Assembly (NCBI GenBank): GCA_964450955.1
Contig: CAYVFI010000031.1
Coordinates: 1 to 64,000 of the forward strand
From: CAYNWT01 sp964450955
GTDB lineage: Bacteria > Planctomycetota > Planctomycetia > Planctomycetales > Planctomycetaceae
Direction of reading: 5' to 3'
Length of the DNA stretch: 64,000 bases
Notes under the pieces: model-generated
Told to the model about the DNA's origin: nothing
The model's database searches: none
What the model saw: the letters and a program-made list of their open reading frames with translations, nothing else
Shown here: positions 15,909-25,670 of the stretch, in pieces
Layout: each line of letters opens with the position of its first letter
Numbering within the stretch: position 1 is the stretch's first letter
Made by a program: the position numbers and the translations under genes

Positions 15909-15951
15909 AATTAGAGATCTAAGATGTATCACTTAGGCACCTTCTCTAATT
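15909..15951 (+). promoter_or_regulatory. Two-part stem-loop in the leader of the exopolysaccharide operon
   Basis: Outer arms AATTAGAGA (15909-15917) and TCTCTAATT (15943-15951) pair perfectly; an inner pair CTAAG (15919-15923) and CTTAG (15932-15936) fits inside. The region is AT-rich in a GC-rich background and ends six bases before the ribosome site AGGAAG (15957-15962) of the first gene. It could be a leader RNA structure or a DNA dyad bound by a regulator. Confidence 0.5.
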
Positions 15952-15966
15952 GAACCAGGAAGACTC

Positions 15967-17559
15967 GTGCTTCGAAGCAGACGTAGCATCACGCTGACCC
16001 TTTTGGGATCGGTGATATTTTCAGCGCTCACTGTGGCGTGGATCGGCCCTCGTATTGCGCGAGAGTGGAGACGGGCGATGGCCGACCAGCCCACGCTACC
16101 GGCCGATAATTTGAGCGCGACTGAAGAGACGCCGAAAGTCACGACAGCGACGGATGCTTCCGCTGGAATCGATGATGCCCAGGCTGCCAGCGCGCTGGTC
16201 GCTCCGACGCCATTGGATGCCGACGCCGGGACCTCAGAAACACCGATCACCGAAGCAGCTCTGTTGAAAGTTCAACAGGAGGTTCGCGAACTACTGAAGC
16301 CACAACCAAAATTATCCGAGCAGATTCGGCCTGTCCCGGAACCTGAAAAGCATGTCGTTCAGCCTCATCCGGCTCCGCTACACAATCGACGACTCACACC
16401 GGGCAACTTTGAATACCGCGGCGCGTTTCGGCTGCCTCAGGTGGAAGACCAACCTTCCCGATTTCCGTTTGGCGGCCTGACTCTGGCATTCCGCGCCGAC
16501 GGTGACCCGGACGGTGAAGTCGACGGTTACCCCGGTTCGCTGTTTACCGTTGGGCACGACCAGCAGCAGATGGTCGCTGAGATCAGTATTCCGAAACCTC
16601 GCTACCTTGTTGACCGGCAGGGGAAAGACCTTCGGCCTGCCAAAATGCTGCAGGGCTTTGCCGACATCAGCGAGGGGTTTATTGCGGCTGAGTCCGCAGG
16701 TGTCGAACCGTTTAAGATTGGTGGCTTGTTCGTCACGAAGAACCGGCTCCACTGGACGCTTTACAAGTACTACAACGTCGACGGTGTCCGGTACGACTCC
16801 CACGCGACCTCCAGTTTGAATTTGGCGAACCCAAAGCCAGAAGGCTTATGGCACCTTGGCCAGATGAACGGTGGCGGCGCGCAGTGGCACTCATACAAGA
16901 ACGCGGGCTACATTTTTGACGTTCCGCCTGAACGGCGTTCTGACCTTGGCGGCCTGAACCTGATTTCCGGATTGAACATCAGCACCGGCCGTCAAACTTC
17001 CAGCCAGGGCCCGGCCATGTATGCCTACCGACTACCAAAGCGCGGCACGCCGGCCGGTTCCAGCCTCGACGCTTTCCCTCTCGTGTACTACCCACTTGGT
17101 GGCGGCGAACTGGCTCAACACAATCCGGCCGACCATTGGCGCGGCGGTGCGTGGATCAAGGTGGGCCGCAAAGAGGGCATCATCATTTGCGGTCGCAAGA
17201 GTCTTGGTGCTGAGTACTACGGTGAAGCTCGTCGGCAGGATTGCACTGAGGACAAGGGCTACCACGGTACGCCGTACGAACCACAAATGCTGTTTTACGA
17301 TGTTGACGACGTTCTGAAAGTTGCGAATGGGAAGACCCGCCCGTGGTTTGTCGAACCATACATTCGCTGGGGATCTCACTCGCCAGGCGGGGGTTTGGAA
17401 AAATACTTCTTCGACACCTGTCATGGACGAATCGAAGGCGTCGCCTTTGATCGAACCAACTCATTGCTGTACGTGATCCAGTTTGGAGCCGCGTCAATTT
17501 CATTAACGGACCTTGAGAAGTATCCCATCGTTCACATCTTCAAGATCAAGGACGTGTAA
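15967..17559 (+). CDS. Membrane-anchored exopolysaccharide-locus protein of unknown function
   Basis: 530 residues from GTG at 15967, with AGGAAG upstream. One N-terminal anchor (SITLTLLGSVIFSALTVAWI), then a low-complexity Pro/Ala/Thr region to about residue 140, then a folded domain starting LTPGNFEYRGAFRLP. Segments such as GYPGSLFTVGHDQQQMVAEISIPKP and HGRIEGVAFDRTNSLLYVIQ suggest a beta-propeller in the extracytoplasmic space. I do not recognise a family. It is the first gene of the locus, two bases before the flippase gene, which implies a role linked to the glycan made here. Confidence 0.75.
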   Translation: MLRSRRSITLTLLGSVIFSALTVAWIGPRIAREWRRAMADQPTLPADNLSATEETPKVTTATDASAGIDDAQAASALVAPTPLDADAGTSETPITEAALLKVQQEVRELLKPQPKLSEQIRPVPEPEKHVVQPHPAPLHNRRLTPGNFEYRGAFRLPQVEDQPSRFPFGGLTLAFRADGDPDGEVDGYPGSLFTVGHDQQQMVAEISIPKPRYLVDRQGKDLRPAKMLQGFADISEGFIAAESAGVEPFKIGGLFVTKNRLHWTLYKYYNVDGVRYDSHATSSLNLANPKPEGLWHLGQMNGGGAQWHSYKNAGYIFDVPPERRSDLGGLNLISGLNISTGRQTSSQGPAMYAYRLPKRGTPAGSSLDAFPLVYYPLGGGELAQHNPADHWRGGAWIKVGRKEGIIICGRKSLGAEYYGEARRQDCTEDKGYHGTPYEPQMLFYDVDDVLKVANGKTRPWFVEPYIRWGSHSPGGGLEKYFFDTCHGRIEGVAFDRTNSLLYVIQFGAASISLTDLEKYPIVHIFKIKDV

Positions 17560-17561
17560 CG

Positions 17562-19163
17562 ATGAAGCCAATTAAAGACCTGCTGAAGCACTCTGGCATC
17601 TACGCCGTTGGTCAGATTCTGACTCGCATCGCGTCAGTTGTACTGCTGCCGTTATATACACACTACCTGACGCCTGCCGACTACGGCACGGTCGCGATTC
17701 TGGACCTGACGACCGCAATCTTGTCTGTGATGATCGGTGGCGGCATGGCCGCTGCGGTCACTCGCCATCACTTTGAGGGAACCACTGAGAAGCACTTCGA
17801 TCGCGTCTGGTGGACCGGAATTTCGTACGTCGCCGCAATCTCATTCCTCCTGATGTCAACCATGTGGCTTGCACGGACGTGGCTATCAGAAGTCACGCTG
17901 GGTAAGGCCATTGAGGAAGGGCACCTGACTCTCGGCGACGGCAGTTACTTCTATACGCTGGCGTTCGCGAACTGCTGGGCCTACTGCATTGGCTACGTTG
18001 GAGACACATACCTTCGAGTGAAGAAACGCTCTGGGTTGTTTGTTCTGATTTCGTTTACCCGACTGCTGATCAACATTGGCCTGAACATCTTCTTTCTCGT
18101 TTCGATGGGATGGGGAGTCGAAGGCCTGCTGTTGGGGAACCTGATTTCCACAGTGCTGCAGACAGCGGCCATGATGGCCTTCTTCGTGAAGGATCGAGGG
18201 GCACCGGTCTTCGACCTGTCGATGATGAAGGAACTCTTGAGGTTCAGCGCACCGATGATCGTCACAGCGCTGCTGGCCATGCTGATGCACGAGGCCGATC
18301 GCATTATCATGCAAGAGAAGGTCAGTATGGATGATGTTGGCGTGTACTCGCTGGCTCATAAGATTGGCTTCGCCATTGAGACCCTGTGCATCCTTCCGTT
18401 TGCTTCAATCTGGAGCGTCTCGCTGTACGAAATTGCTGAACGCGACGACGCCAAACAGATTTACTCCGACGTCTTCCGCTACTTTGTCTATGGCTTTGGA
18501 GTCTTATTGCTGGGCGCTGCACTGACGGTGCATCCTATTCTTCCGCTGCTCATTGACGTCGACTATATCGAAGCGATTGATCAAATCTCCGTGGTTTTGC
18601 TGGGCTTCTTCTTCTTCGGCATGCACTTCATGTTTGAAGTCCCTGCCCTACTAAAAAAGAGAACCGGCTTGATGGTCCCCGCCGCTGTTGTGGGCGTCAT
18701 TGTCAACATCTTTGCCAACTACTGGCTGGTTCCCATGCAATTCAACGGCGCGCCGCTGGGGGGCTTTGGCGCCGGTTGGGCGGGCGTGATCACCTACATC
18801 GTGTACGCAGCTGTCGGGCTGATGTGCTACCGCCACCTGTACCCGATTTCCTACGCCTGGAAACGACCATTGGCCGCGCTGCTGGGTTTTTGCGCGACTT
18901 ACTATGTGGTTCGGTATTACTGCTTCCCGCGTCTGGGGACAGTCATGCAGATTGTTGTCTCTGTTGGCGTGTGCGGAGCCTGGGCGGCACTGTTGTTATC
19001 TGGTCCGATTCAGGAGTGGCTGGATTCGCGTCGCCAAAAAAAAATCGCTCAGTCCGCGGCAGGACCAGGCGAACCACAGACCAAACAAGCCTCAGATGAT
19101 GATGACGACAAACCCGACAACAACGAAACTTCGCAGGTCGAAGCAGCCGCTGTGCCGTCATGA
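17562..19163 (+). CDS. Wzx-like polysaccharide flippase (MATE/MOP superfamily)
   Basis: 533 residues with about 12-14 hydrophobic helices. The N-terminus HSGIYAVGQILTRIASVVLLPLYTHYLTPADYG is the classic start of oligosaccharide flippases, which move undecaprenyl-linked repeat units across the inner membrane. The C-terminal tail (about 490-533) is hydrophilic and rich in Asp/Asn/Glu, longer than usual. ATG lies two bases after the previous stop, and its own stop overlaps the acetyltransferase start by four bases. Its presence argues for a Wzx/Wzy-type pathway; no Wzy polymerase or initiating transferase is seen in the window. Confidence 0.92.
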   Translation: MKPIKDLLKHSGIYAVGQILTRIASVVLLPLYTHYLTPADYGTVAILDLTTAILSVMIGGGMAAAVTRHHFEGTTEKHFDRVWWTGISYVAAISFLLMSTMWLARTWLSEVTLGKAIEEGHLTLGDGSYFYTLAFANCWAYCIGYVGDTYLRVKKRSGLFVLISFTRLLINIGLNIFFLVSMGWGVEGLLLGNLISTVLQTAAMMAFFVKDRGAPVFDLSMMKELLRFSAPMIVTALLAMLMHEADRIIMQEKVSMDDVGVYSLAHKIGFAIETLCILPFASIWSVSLYEIAERDDAKQIYSDVFRYFVYGFGVLLLGAALTVHPILPLLIDVDYIEAIDQISVVLLGFFFFGMHFMFEVPALLKKRTGLMVPAAVVGVIVNIFANYWLVPMQFNGAPLGGFGAGWAGVITYIVYAAVGLMCYRHLYPISYAWKRPLAALLGFCATYYVVRYYCFPRLGTVMQIVVSVGVCGAWAALLLSGPIQEWLDSRRQKKIAQSAAGPGEPQTKQASDDDDDKPDNNETSQVEAAAVPS

Positions 19164-19801
19164 AACAGCTAGTGAAAAATATCGTCCGCGGCCTGTTCGC
19201 GATACTTGTCTTCCCGATGGTGCTGAGGTACCGAATTGGTAGCGCGTGCCTGGGGAAGCAAAGCGTGTTTCGGGCATCGTCTGAATATATGAGTCTGCTG
19301 CCGGGAACACTTGGCGTCTACATGCGGTTCGCGTTCTATCGACAGGTTTTGTCAGAGTGTGGCGAAGACGCGTGTGTGTCGTTTGGAACCGTCTTCTCAC
19401 ACCCCGGCCTGAAACTGGGCAGGTCAGTGTATGTTGGCAATTTCTGCTCTGTGGGCGACGTCACTCTGGAGGACGATGTGCTACTGGCCTCCAACGTGTC
19501 GATCATGAACGGTTCGAAACAGCACGGAATCGAACGACTGGACATTCCGGTTCGCGAGCAGCCCGGCGTGTTCGAACACGTGACCATCGGCAAGGATACG
19601 TGGATTGGCGAACGAGCGATTGTTTCGGTCAACGTTGGGCAACACTGCATCATCGGCGCCGGGGCCGTGGTCACGAAACCGGTTCCGGACTACGCCATCG
19701 TGGTGGGTGTGCCGGCGAAAGTGATTGGCGACCGCCGTGATTTGGTTGGACAAAAGTCACCTGCGGAGATTCTGGCTGAAGTGGCATCACATCCCGCATA
19801 G
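19160..19801 (+). CDS. Left-handed beta-helix acyltransferase (hexapeptide repeat)
   Basis: 213 residues. An N-terminal helix (VKNIVRGLFAILVFPMVLRY) that may sit on the membrane is followed by hexapeptide repeats: VGDVTLEDDVLLASNVSIMNG, then VTIGKDTWIGERAIVSVNVGQHCIIGAGAVVTKPVPDYAIVVGVPAKVIG, the diagnostic closing pattern of the LbH transferases. These O- or N-acetylate sugars using acetyl-CoA. The His-containing loop GSKQHG is a plausible active site. ATGA overlap with the flippase shows translational coupling. The gene likely decorates the repeat unit. Confidence 0.9.
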   Translation: MKQLVKNIVRGLFAILVFPMVLRYRIGSACLGKQSVFRASSEYMSLLPGTLGVYMRFAFYRQVLSECGEDACVSFGTVFSHPGLKLGRSVYVGNFCSVGDVTLEDDVLLASNVSIMNGSKQHGIERLDIPVREQPGVFEHVTIGKDTWIGERAIVSVNVGQHCIIGAGAVVTKPVPDYAIVVGVPAKVIGDRRDLVGQKSPAEILAEVASHPA

Positions 19802-19998
19802 GTCACGCGGACATGATTCCATATTGCCTAATCGAATCAACCGGTTAGCTTTACGCGACCGTACCCGGTTACCAGTCCCCAACTGGGCAGGCTTGACTTC
19901 TGAAGCCCCGACCCGACCTAAGCTTCCGGTATCGAAATGCGCGATCCGGGGACAAAGATCGCTTGAACCTAAAGGATGGACTGCCTGAGGTTACAACC
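19802..19998. other. Gap inside the exopolysaccharide locus
   Basis: The only sizeable gap in the locus (197 bases). I see no gene and no strong terminator, so it may hold an internal promoter for asnB and the genes after it. Confidence 0.4.
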
Positions 19999-21930
19999 AT
20001 GTGTGGTATTGCCGGAGTCATTTACTCAGATCCTCAACGTACGCCAGAGCCGCACGTGCTCCGCGCGATGGGCGATGCGATTGCGCACCGTGGACCGGAC
20101 GGTTACGGCGAACTTCGCGAAGCCGGAGTCGGTCTGATTCACCGCCGCCTGGCGATTATCGACCTCGCGGGCGGGGACCAGCCGATCTTCAACGAAGACG
20201 GATCGCTGGGCGTTGTCTTTAATGGCGAGATTTACAACTACCAGCACCTGCGAACAAACCTGGAATCGCGCGGACACGTGTTCAAAACGAATTCGGACAC
20301 AGAGACGCTGGTTCATCTTTACGAAGAACACGGCGCGGCGCTATCTGAACACCTGCGTGGAATGTTTGCCTTCGCGCTCTGGGATCGTTCAAACAAACGG
20401 CTCACGATCTCTCGCGATCGGCTCGGCCAAAAGCCCCTGTTTATCTACCGCGATGACGAGAAGGTTGTTTTTGGGTCTGAACTCAAAGCGATTCTTGCCC
20501 ATCCGAATATCGATCGAACCATCGATCCTGCTGCGATCGAAGATTACCTGACGTTCGGTGTGGTGCCGGGAACACGGTCGATCTTCAAACGCATCGAAAA
20601 ACTGCGGTCTGCTCATACCGTCGTGTTGTCGTCCGACAAGCTGCACGAGACGCCGAAACGGTACTGGCAACTGGAATACAAACGCGACGAATCACGTTCG
20701 GCCGACGAATGGGCTGAAGTCGTTGGCGAAAAGATTACCGAAAGCGTTCAGGCTCACCGCGTCGCAGATGTTCCGATTGGAGCATTCCTAAGCGGCGGGC
20801 TGGATTCCAGTGCAATTGTGGCGACGTTATCGGGATTATCTGACACGCCGGTGCAGACGTTTTCCATTGGGTTCCAGGAACGTGAGTTCAGCGAACTCCC
20901 ACACGCCAGACGCGTGGCCGATCAGTTTGGAACCAAACACGTTGAAGAAATCGTCACAGCCGAAGCCATCAGCAGCCTGGACGACCTGACTCACTTTTAC
21001 GACGAACCATTTGCGGACGCATCGGCGATTCCAACGATGTGCGTCTCCCGCGTCGCGGCGCAGCACGTGAAGGTGGTTCTGTCCGGCGACGGAGGCGACG
21101 AAGCGTTTGGCGGGTATGCCAGGTATCAGCACGATCTGAAAGAAGCCAAACTCCGGACCGCCCTGCCCGGCTGGTTCAGGAAAGTCGTGCTGGGCAACAT
21201 GGCAAGCGTCTGGCCGAAAGCCGATTGGTTGCCGCGCGTGTTTCGCTGGAAGTCGTTGCTGACCAACCTGTCCAACGATCCCGCGGCCGCGTACGCCAAT
21301 ACGCTGTCGATTGCTCGCAGCCACCAACGCCGACAACTACTGACCGGCGATCTGCGAAACACTTTAGCCAAACACCGGCCAGAGGACGTTGTCGAGGCTG
21401 CGTTTACACGCGGCCATATTGACCCGTTGGCCGGCATGCTGTCTGCCGACGTTGACATGTTGCTGCCGGACGATTTCCTTACCAAAGTCGATCGCGCAAG
21501 CATGGCGTACGGCCTGGAAGTTCGGCCGCCGCTGATTGACCACGAACTGATGGAACTCGCCGCAACTGTTCCATCAGATCTGAAGGTTCGCAATGGCGAA
21601 ACCAAGTGGTTGATGAAACAAATCTTCGAACCAAAACTACCAAAGAAGCTGGCTCATCGAACCAAGCAGGGATTTGAGATTCCCACCGACGACTGGCTTC
21701 GTGGCGAACTTGGCGAACAGGTTCGTGAAGTCGTGCTGAAGCCGGGCTCTCAAATTGCCGAATACGTGAACCAGGACTACGCGGCCAAATTGTTTGATAT
21801 GCACTGTCGACGAACCGGACGACACGGCCAGCTCATGTGGTCATTGTTGGTACTGGGCCGTTGGCTGGATCACTACTGTGGTCCTGAGACTACTTCTGCC
21901 CGGCCCAAGCCAATGTTGGCTACAAAATGA
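19999..21930 (+). CDS. asnB: Asparagine synthase-type glutamine amidotransferase (exosortase/EPS-associated type)
   Basis: 643 residues from ATG at 19999, chosen because Cys2 must become the N-terminal nucleophile (M-C-G-I-A-G-V); GAGG lies upstream. Class II glutaminase domain to about residue 215 with the RLAIIDL and NGEIYN motifs. The synthetase domain carries SGGLDSS (265-271), the PP-loop for ATP, and later SGDGGDE. The protein releases ammonia from glutamine to amidate a carboxylate. In exopolysaccharide or exosortase loci such proteins are thought to amidate glycan uronates rather than aspartate; here the FemAB-like neighbour supports that reading. ATGA overlap with the next gene. Confidence 0.9.
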   Translation: MCGIAGVIYSDPQRTPEPHVLRAMGDAIAHRGPDGYGELREAGVGLIHRRLAIIDLAGGDQPIFNEDGSLGVVFNGEIYNYQHLRTNLESRGHVFKTNSDTETLVHLYEEHGAALSEHLRGMFAFALWDRSNKRLTISRDRLGQKPLFIYRDDEKVVFGSELKAILAHPNIDRTIDPAAIEDYLTFGVVPGTRSIFKRIEKLRSAHTVVLSSDKLHETPKRYWQLEYKRDESRSADEWAEVVGEKITESVQAHRVADVPIGAFLSGGLDSSAIVATLSGLSDTPVQTFSIGFQEREFSELPHARRVADQFGTKHVEEIVTAEAISSLDDLTHFYDEPFADASAIPTMCVSRVAAQHVKVVLSGDGGDEAFGGYARYQHDLKEAKLRTALPGWFRKVVLGNMASVWPKADWLPRVFRWKSLLTNLSNDPAAAYANTLSIARSHQRRQLLTGDLRNTLAKHRPEDVVEAAFTRGHIDPLAGMLSADVDMLLPDDFLTKVDRASMAYGLEVRPPLIDHELMELAATVPSDLKVRNGETKWLMKQIFEPKLPKKLAHRTKQGFEIPTDDWLRGELGEQVREVVLKPGSQIAEYVNQDYAAKLFDMHCRRTGRHGQLMWSLLVLGRWLDHYCGPETTSARPKPMLATK

Positions 21931-24485
21931 TGACTGCACCCACGCCCAATTCCACATTGCCACCAACCGCCATCCCGGGGGCCAAGCCCTTATGCGCGTT
22001 GTGCCTGACGAACCGCGGCGACGCTACCGTACGGGTTCCTGTGACAACCGGAGTCAGCCTGCCGCGTGGTGTGGTGATGGATCCGGAGCGCCTGGCTGTT
22101 AGCGATCCAACCGGCCAGGCCATGGCAACACAGGTTGATGTCACGGCCAAATGGTCAGACGGTTCGTGCAAGTGGGTTCTTTTGAACTTCGTCGCACAGA
22201 CACTGCCAACGGGAAGTTCTGATTGGCGGTTGATGCACCTTAGCCAACCATCGCAGGACAAAACACTGCCCATCGGCGTCACATTAAACGGCAGCGGGTT
22301 CGACGTTGCGATGGCCGATCAATCGTGGCCAATGACCCTGCCCCTGGTTGTGGACAAGGAAGAACTGGCACTGAAAGACATCACAACGGAACACACGGAA
22401 GGCACCGTTCGGTCAGACTTTTGGATTCGCGGCAGCTACACAAACGGTCTCAACCTATCCGCCCGAATTAGTCGGTGGCGGGATAGCGAACACGTCCGTT
22501 GCGATGTCACGCTGCACAACCCCAATGCAGCCAGGCACCCGGGTGGACTCTGGGATCTTGGCGACGCGGGTTCCATTATTTTCGACAGCTTCGAACTGGC
22601 CGTTGGCAGCGATGCCGATGCGGTGGGCTGGTCGCTGGAAGGTGGCGACCTGGAATGGGCGGACGTCAGCGAACGCCTGACCAGAGGATGGCCAATCGCC
22701 GTCTACCAGGATTCCAGCGGCCGCGACAACTGGCAGAGCAGCAATCATTGGAACAGCCAGCGGAAGAACCCCAGCAAGCTTCGCGGTTACCGCGCGAACA
22801 CGCCGCACGGCGAAAAGACCGGTCAGCACGCGCAGCCTGTTGTGGCTCTTCGCAACAAGCAACAAGTTGTTTCGGCCTGCATCCCCGAGTTCTGGCAGCA
22901 GTTTCCAAATTCGTTACACGCATCACGAACGCGAATCCACGCGGCACTGTTTCCCGCACAGTGGAGCGGCCGCTTTGAACTGCAGGGTGGTGAGAAGAAG
23001 ACAAGTACGGTTTGGGTGTCCGCTTCCGAAACACCACACGTCGATGTCGTTGTCGCGATGGCGCCGGAATGGATTCAGGGAACGGCCGTTTTCCCGTGGT
23101 TCAGCAAAGAAACGACAGGTTCACACTCACGACTGGACCGGTTCCTCTCAGAATCACTTGGCGCGGGAACAACGTGGGAAGACCGCCGCGATGTGATTGA
23201 CGAATACGGCTGGCGAAACTTTGGCGATGTCCACGCCGATCACGAACAACGTCACTACCAGGGCGACGGTGTGATTATTTCGCACTACAACAATCAGTTC
23301 GACATGATCTTCGGCGGCATCCAGCATTACGCTCGAACCGGGGATGTCGCGTGGTTCGACTTCTTTGACCCATTGTCGCGGCACGTCGCTGACATTGACG
23401 TGTACCACACGACCAAAGACCGCAGCGTCTACAACGGCGGTTTGTTCTGGCACACCGACCACTACTCAGACGCTCGAACAGCGACCCACCGTACCTATTC
23501 AAAAATGAACGCCGGCAACCACGACTCATACGGCGGCGGACTTAGTGACGAACACTGCTACACGCTGGGCCTGCTGCACCACTACTACCTGACCGGCAAC
23601 CCCGCATCGCGCGATGCTGTGCTGGAACAGGCGGAATGGGTGTTCGGCATGGAAGATGGAACACAAACTATCTTCGCCCTGGTCGACGACGAACCAACCG
23701 GCCTGGCTTCGGCAACGAAGTTTCCAGACTTCCACGGTCCGGGACGCGGTTCAGGAAATTGTGTGAACGCCCTTATCGATGCGTGGTTGCTAACGTCTGA
23801 CCGCCGTTACCTGAATAAAGCAGACGAACTGATCCGCCGGGTGGTTCATCCGAGTCAGGATCTCAATGGCATGCATCTGGCAGATTCTGAAGGTCATTGG
23901 TCATACACCGTCCTGCTAATGTCACTGGCTCGGTATCTGGAACTTAAAATTGAACTCGGCGAGCTCGACGAAATGTATGCGTATGGCCGCGCCACGATGC
24001 AGCATTACGGTCGCTGGATGGCCGAACACGAGAAGTCAGCGTTGTCAGTCCCGGACGAGCTTGAGTTCGTCACCGAAGCCTGGGCGGTACAGGATGTGCG
24101 CAAGGCCAACGTGCTGCGGCTTTGTGCGATGTTTGACGACGATCCCGCCTGGGTTGAAAAGATGCGATCCAAAGCAGATGAGATCGCAGACAGGTCATGG
24201 CACGATCTCTACACTTTCGACGATCGCTACAACGCTCGCGCGATTTCGATTCTGATGACGGAAGGTCTTCGCGATGCGTGGCACCGCGACAACGCGCCGC
24301 TGTTTCCTGCTCCGCAACCGGAATGGTCTGGTGAGTTTGGTTCGTGGGAGATGTTTGTCGGGCAGCGGGATCGAGTGAAACAAGGTTTGAAGAACCCGCA
24401 GCTTCTGGCTCGCATGCTGGGTCGAGCATTGCATCCGAAGCGATGGGTTCGGTTTGTGAAAGCCGTGAAGAAACAGCTTGGATAG
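21927..24485 (+). CDS. RIFT-barrel / exo-rhamnogalacturonan lyase-like protein in the EPS locus
   Basis: 852 residues without a clear signal peptide. The N-terminal part (about 20-330) is beta-rich with segments such as RVPVTTGVSLPRGVV and ATQVDVTAKWSDGSCKWVLLNF, as in the first domain of PcRGLX/YetA-like proteins. The rest looks like an (alpha/alpha) toroid with aromatic/acidic loops (WRNFGDVHADHEQ, HYNNQFDMIFGGIQHYARTGD, WHTDHYSDARTATHRTYSKMNAGNHDSYGGG, HDLYTFDDRYNARA). Related domains act on pectin-like chains; inside this locus it more likely trims or edits the glycan made here. The cytoplasmic appearance is odd for such an enzyme. Confidence 0.75.
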   Translation: MMTAPTPNSTLPPTAIPGAKPLCALCLTNRGDATVRVPVTTGVSLPRGVVMDPERLAVSDPTGQAMATQVDVTAKWSDGSCKWVLLNFVAQTLPTGSSDWRLMHLSQPSQDKTLPIGVTLNGSGFDVAMADQSWPMTLPLVVDKEELALKDITTEHTEGTVRSDFWIRGSYTNGLNLSARISRWRDSEHVRCDVTLHNPNAARHPGGLWDLGDAGSIIFDSFELAVGSDADAVGWSLEGGDLEWADVSERLTRGWPIAVYQDSSGRDNWQSSNHWNSQRKNPSKLRGYRANTPHGEKTGQHAQPVVALRNKQQVVSACIPEFWQQFPNSLHASRTRIHAALFPAQWSGRFELQGGEKKTSTVWVSASETPHVDVVVAMAPEWIQGTAVFPWFSKETTGSHSRLDRFLSESLGAGTTWEDRRDVIDEYGWRNFGDVHADHEQRHYQGDGVIISHYNNQFDMIFGGIQHYARTGDVAWFDFFDPLSRHVADIDVYHTTKDRSVYNGGLFWHTDHYSDARTATHRTYSKMNAGNHDSYGGGLSDEHCYTLGLLHHYYLTGNPASRDAVLEQAEWVFGMEDGTQTIFALVDDEPTGLASATKFPDFHGPGRGSGNCVNALIDAWLLTSDRRYLNKADELIRRVVHPSQDLNGMHLADSEGHWSYTVLLMSLARYLELKIELGELDEMYAYGRATMQHYGRWMAEHEKSALSVPDELEFVTEAWAVQDVRKANVLRLCAMFDDDPAWVEKMRSKADEIADRSWHDLYTFDDRYNARAISILMTEGLRDAWHRDNAPLFPAPQPEWSGEFGSWEMFVGQRDRVKQGLKNPQLLARMLGRALHPKRWVRFVKAVKKQLG

Positions 24486-24494
24486 TCAAACAAG

Positions 24495-25670
24495 ATGACG
24501 ACCACGATAACTCAATCTAAAACGACTCCTGCCGAACCAAAGTCGACGCAGACGGGAACCATATGCCATGTCGTACACAGCCTCGGCGTGGGCGGCGCGG
24601 AGGTGCTTGTTGCCGACATGATTCGCAGCCTCTCGGACAGGTTCCGCTGTGTTGTTGCATGCCTGGACGATATTGGCAGCATCGGTGAATCGCTGATTGC
24701 CGAAGGCGTTCCACTAAAACTGTTGAACCGACAACCCGGAATCGACTGGAACTGTGGTCGACGCCTGGCAGCCTGGGCTGAAGAACAAGGCGTTGGCGTC
24801 CTGCACGTGCACCAGTGCACGCCGATGTTTCAGGCCATGCTGTCACGCCTTCCCTGGAAGAAGACACCGTTGTTGTTGACTGAACACGGCCGGCACCACC
24901 CTGACATTCCAAGTCGCAAACGTGCCATCATTCACAGGTTGCTACTTAGCAAACGCGACCGACTTGTGGCTGTTGGAGACGCGACCGGCCGGGCGTTAGT
25001 CAGTCACGAAGGACTGCCGGCTGACCGGGTTGAGGTCGTTTACAACGGCGTCGATTTGACTCAATTCCACGAAGTCGCTCCACACATCCGCGGTGAGGTT
25101 CGGCAGGAACTGGGCCTCGCGGAAGACGACGTCGTCATCACGCTGGTCGCTCGGCTGGACGCGATTAAAGATCACCCCACGGCAATCGCAACGCTGGAAC
25201 GCGTTCGAAAATCGGTTCCCAACGCGAAACTGCTGTTTGTTGGCGACGGACCAGAACGAGAAAAAATTGAAGCCATCATCAATGAACGTGGTCTGCAGCA
25301 ACAGGTACTGATGCTGGGAACACGGCGCGATGTGCCACGGCTGCTTAGAGCTTCAGATGTGTTTCTGATGAGTAGTATCGGCGAAGGTATTCCGCTGACA
25401 ATCATTGAAGCGATGGCTGCCGGAGTTCCAGTGGTCAGTACGAATGTGGGTGGCATTCCAGAGATGGTTGACAGCGGCAAAACCGGCTTTTTGCATGATT
25501 CCGGAGACCCCGCTGGTCTGGCAGGTTCGATTGTCAGACTCACAACGGACGACAAACTTCGAGAACAAATCATCGACGCCGCACGAGTGCGGGCGTTTGA
25601 GGAATTTTCACGGGAGAAGATGCTGGCAAACTACGCAACAATTTACGAGGAGATGCTGCGTGGTCGCTAA
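24495..25670 (+). CDS. Glycosyltransferase, GT4 family
   Basis: 391 residues. GT-B fold with the acceptor-side GVGGAEVLVADM near residue 31, a TEHGRHH strand, VYNGVDLTQF, a donor domain opening VVITLVARLDAIKDHPTAI, GDGPEREKIE, and the E-x7-E donor motif in GEGIPLTIIEAMAAGVPVVSTNVGGIPEMV. This is the normal order for retaining GT4 enzymes that add a hexose to a lipid-linked glycan. It starts 9 bases after the lyase-like gene and ends inside the next gene, so it belongs to the same transcript. Confidence 0.92.
   Translation: MTTTITQSKTTPAEPKSTQTGTICHVVHSLGVGGAEVLVADMIRSLSDRFRCVVACLDDIGSIGESLIAEGVPLKLLNRQPGIDWNCGRRLAAWAEEQGVGVLHVHQCTPMFQAMLSRLPWKKTPLLLTEHGRHHPDIPSRKRAIIHRLLLSKRDRLVAVGDATGRALVSHEGLPADRVEVVYNGVDLTQFHEVAPHIRGEVRQELGLAEDDVVITLVARLDAIKDHPTAIATLERVRKSVPNAKLLFVGDGPEREKIEAIINERGLQQQVLMLGTRRDVPRLLRASDVFLMSSIGEGIPLTIIEAMAAGVPVVSTNVGGIPEMVDSGKTGFLHDSGDPAGLAGSIVRLTTDDKLREQIIDAARVRAFEEFSREKMLANYATIYEEMLRGR

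Noticed and set aside
25405..25659. Long N-terminal extension of the second glycosyltransferase
   Set aside because: It is the out-of-frame translation of the preceding GT4 gene. GTG at 25660 with GAGGAG upstream explains the start.
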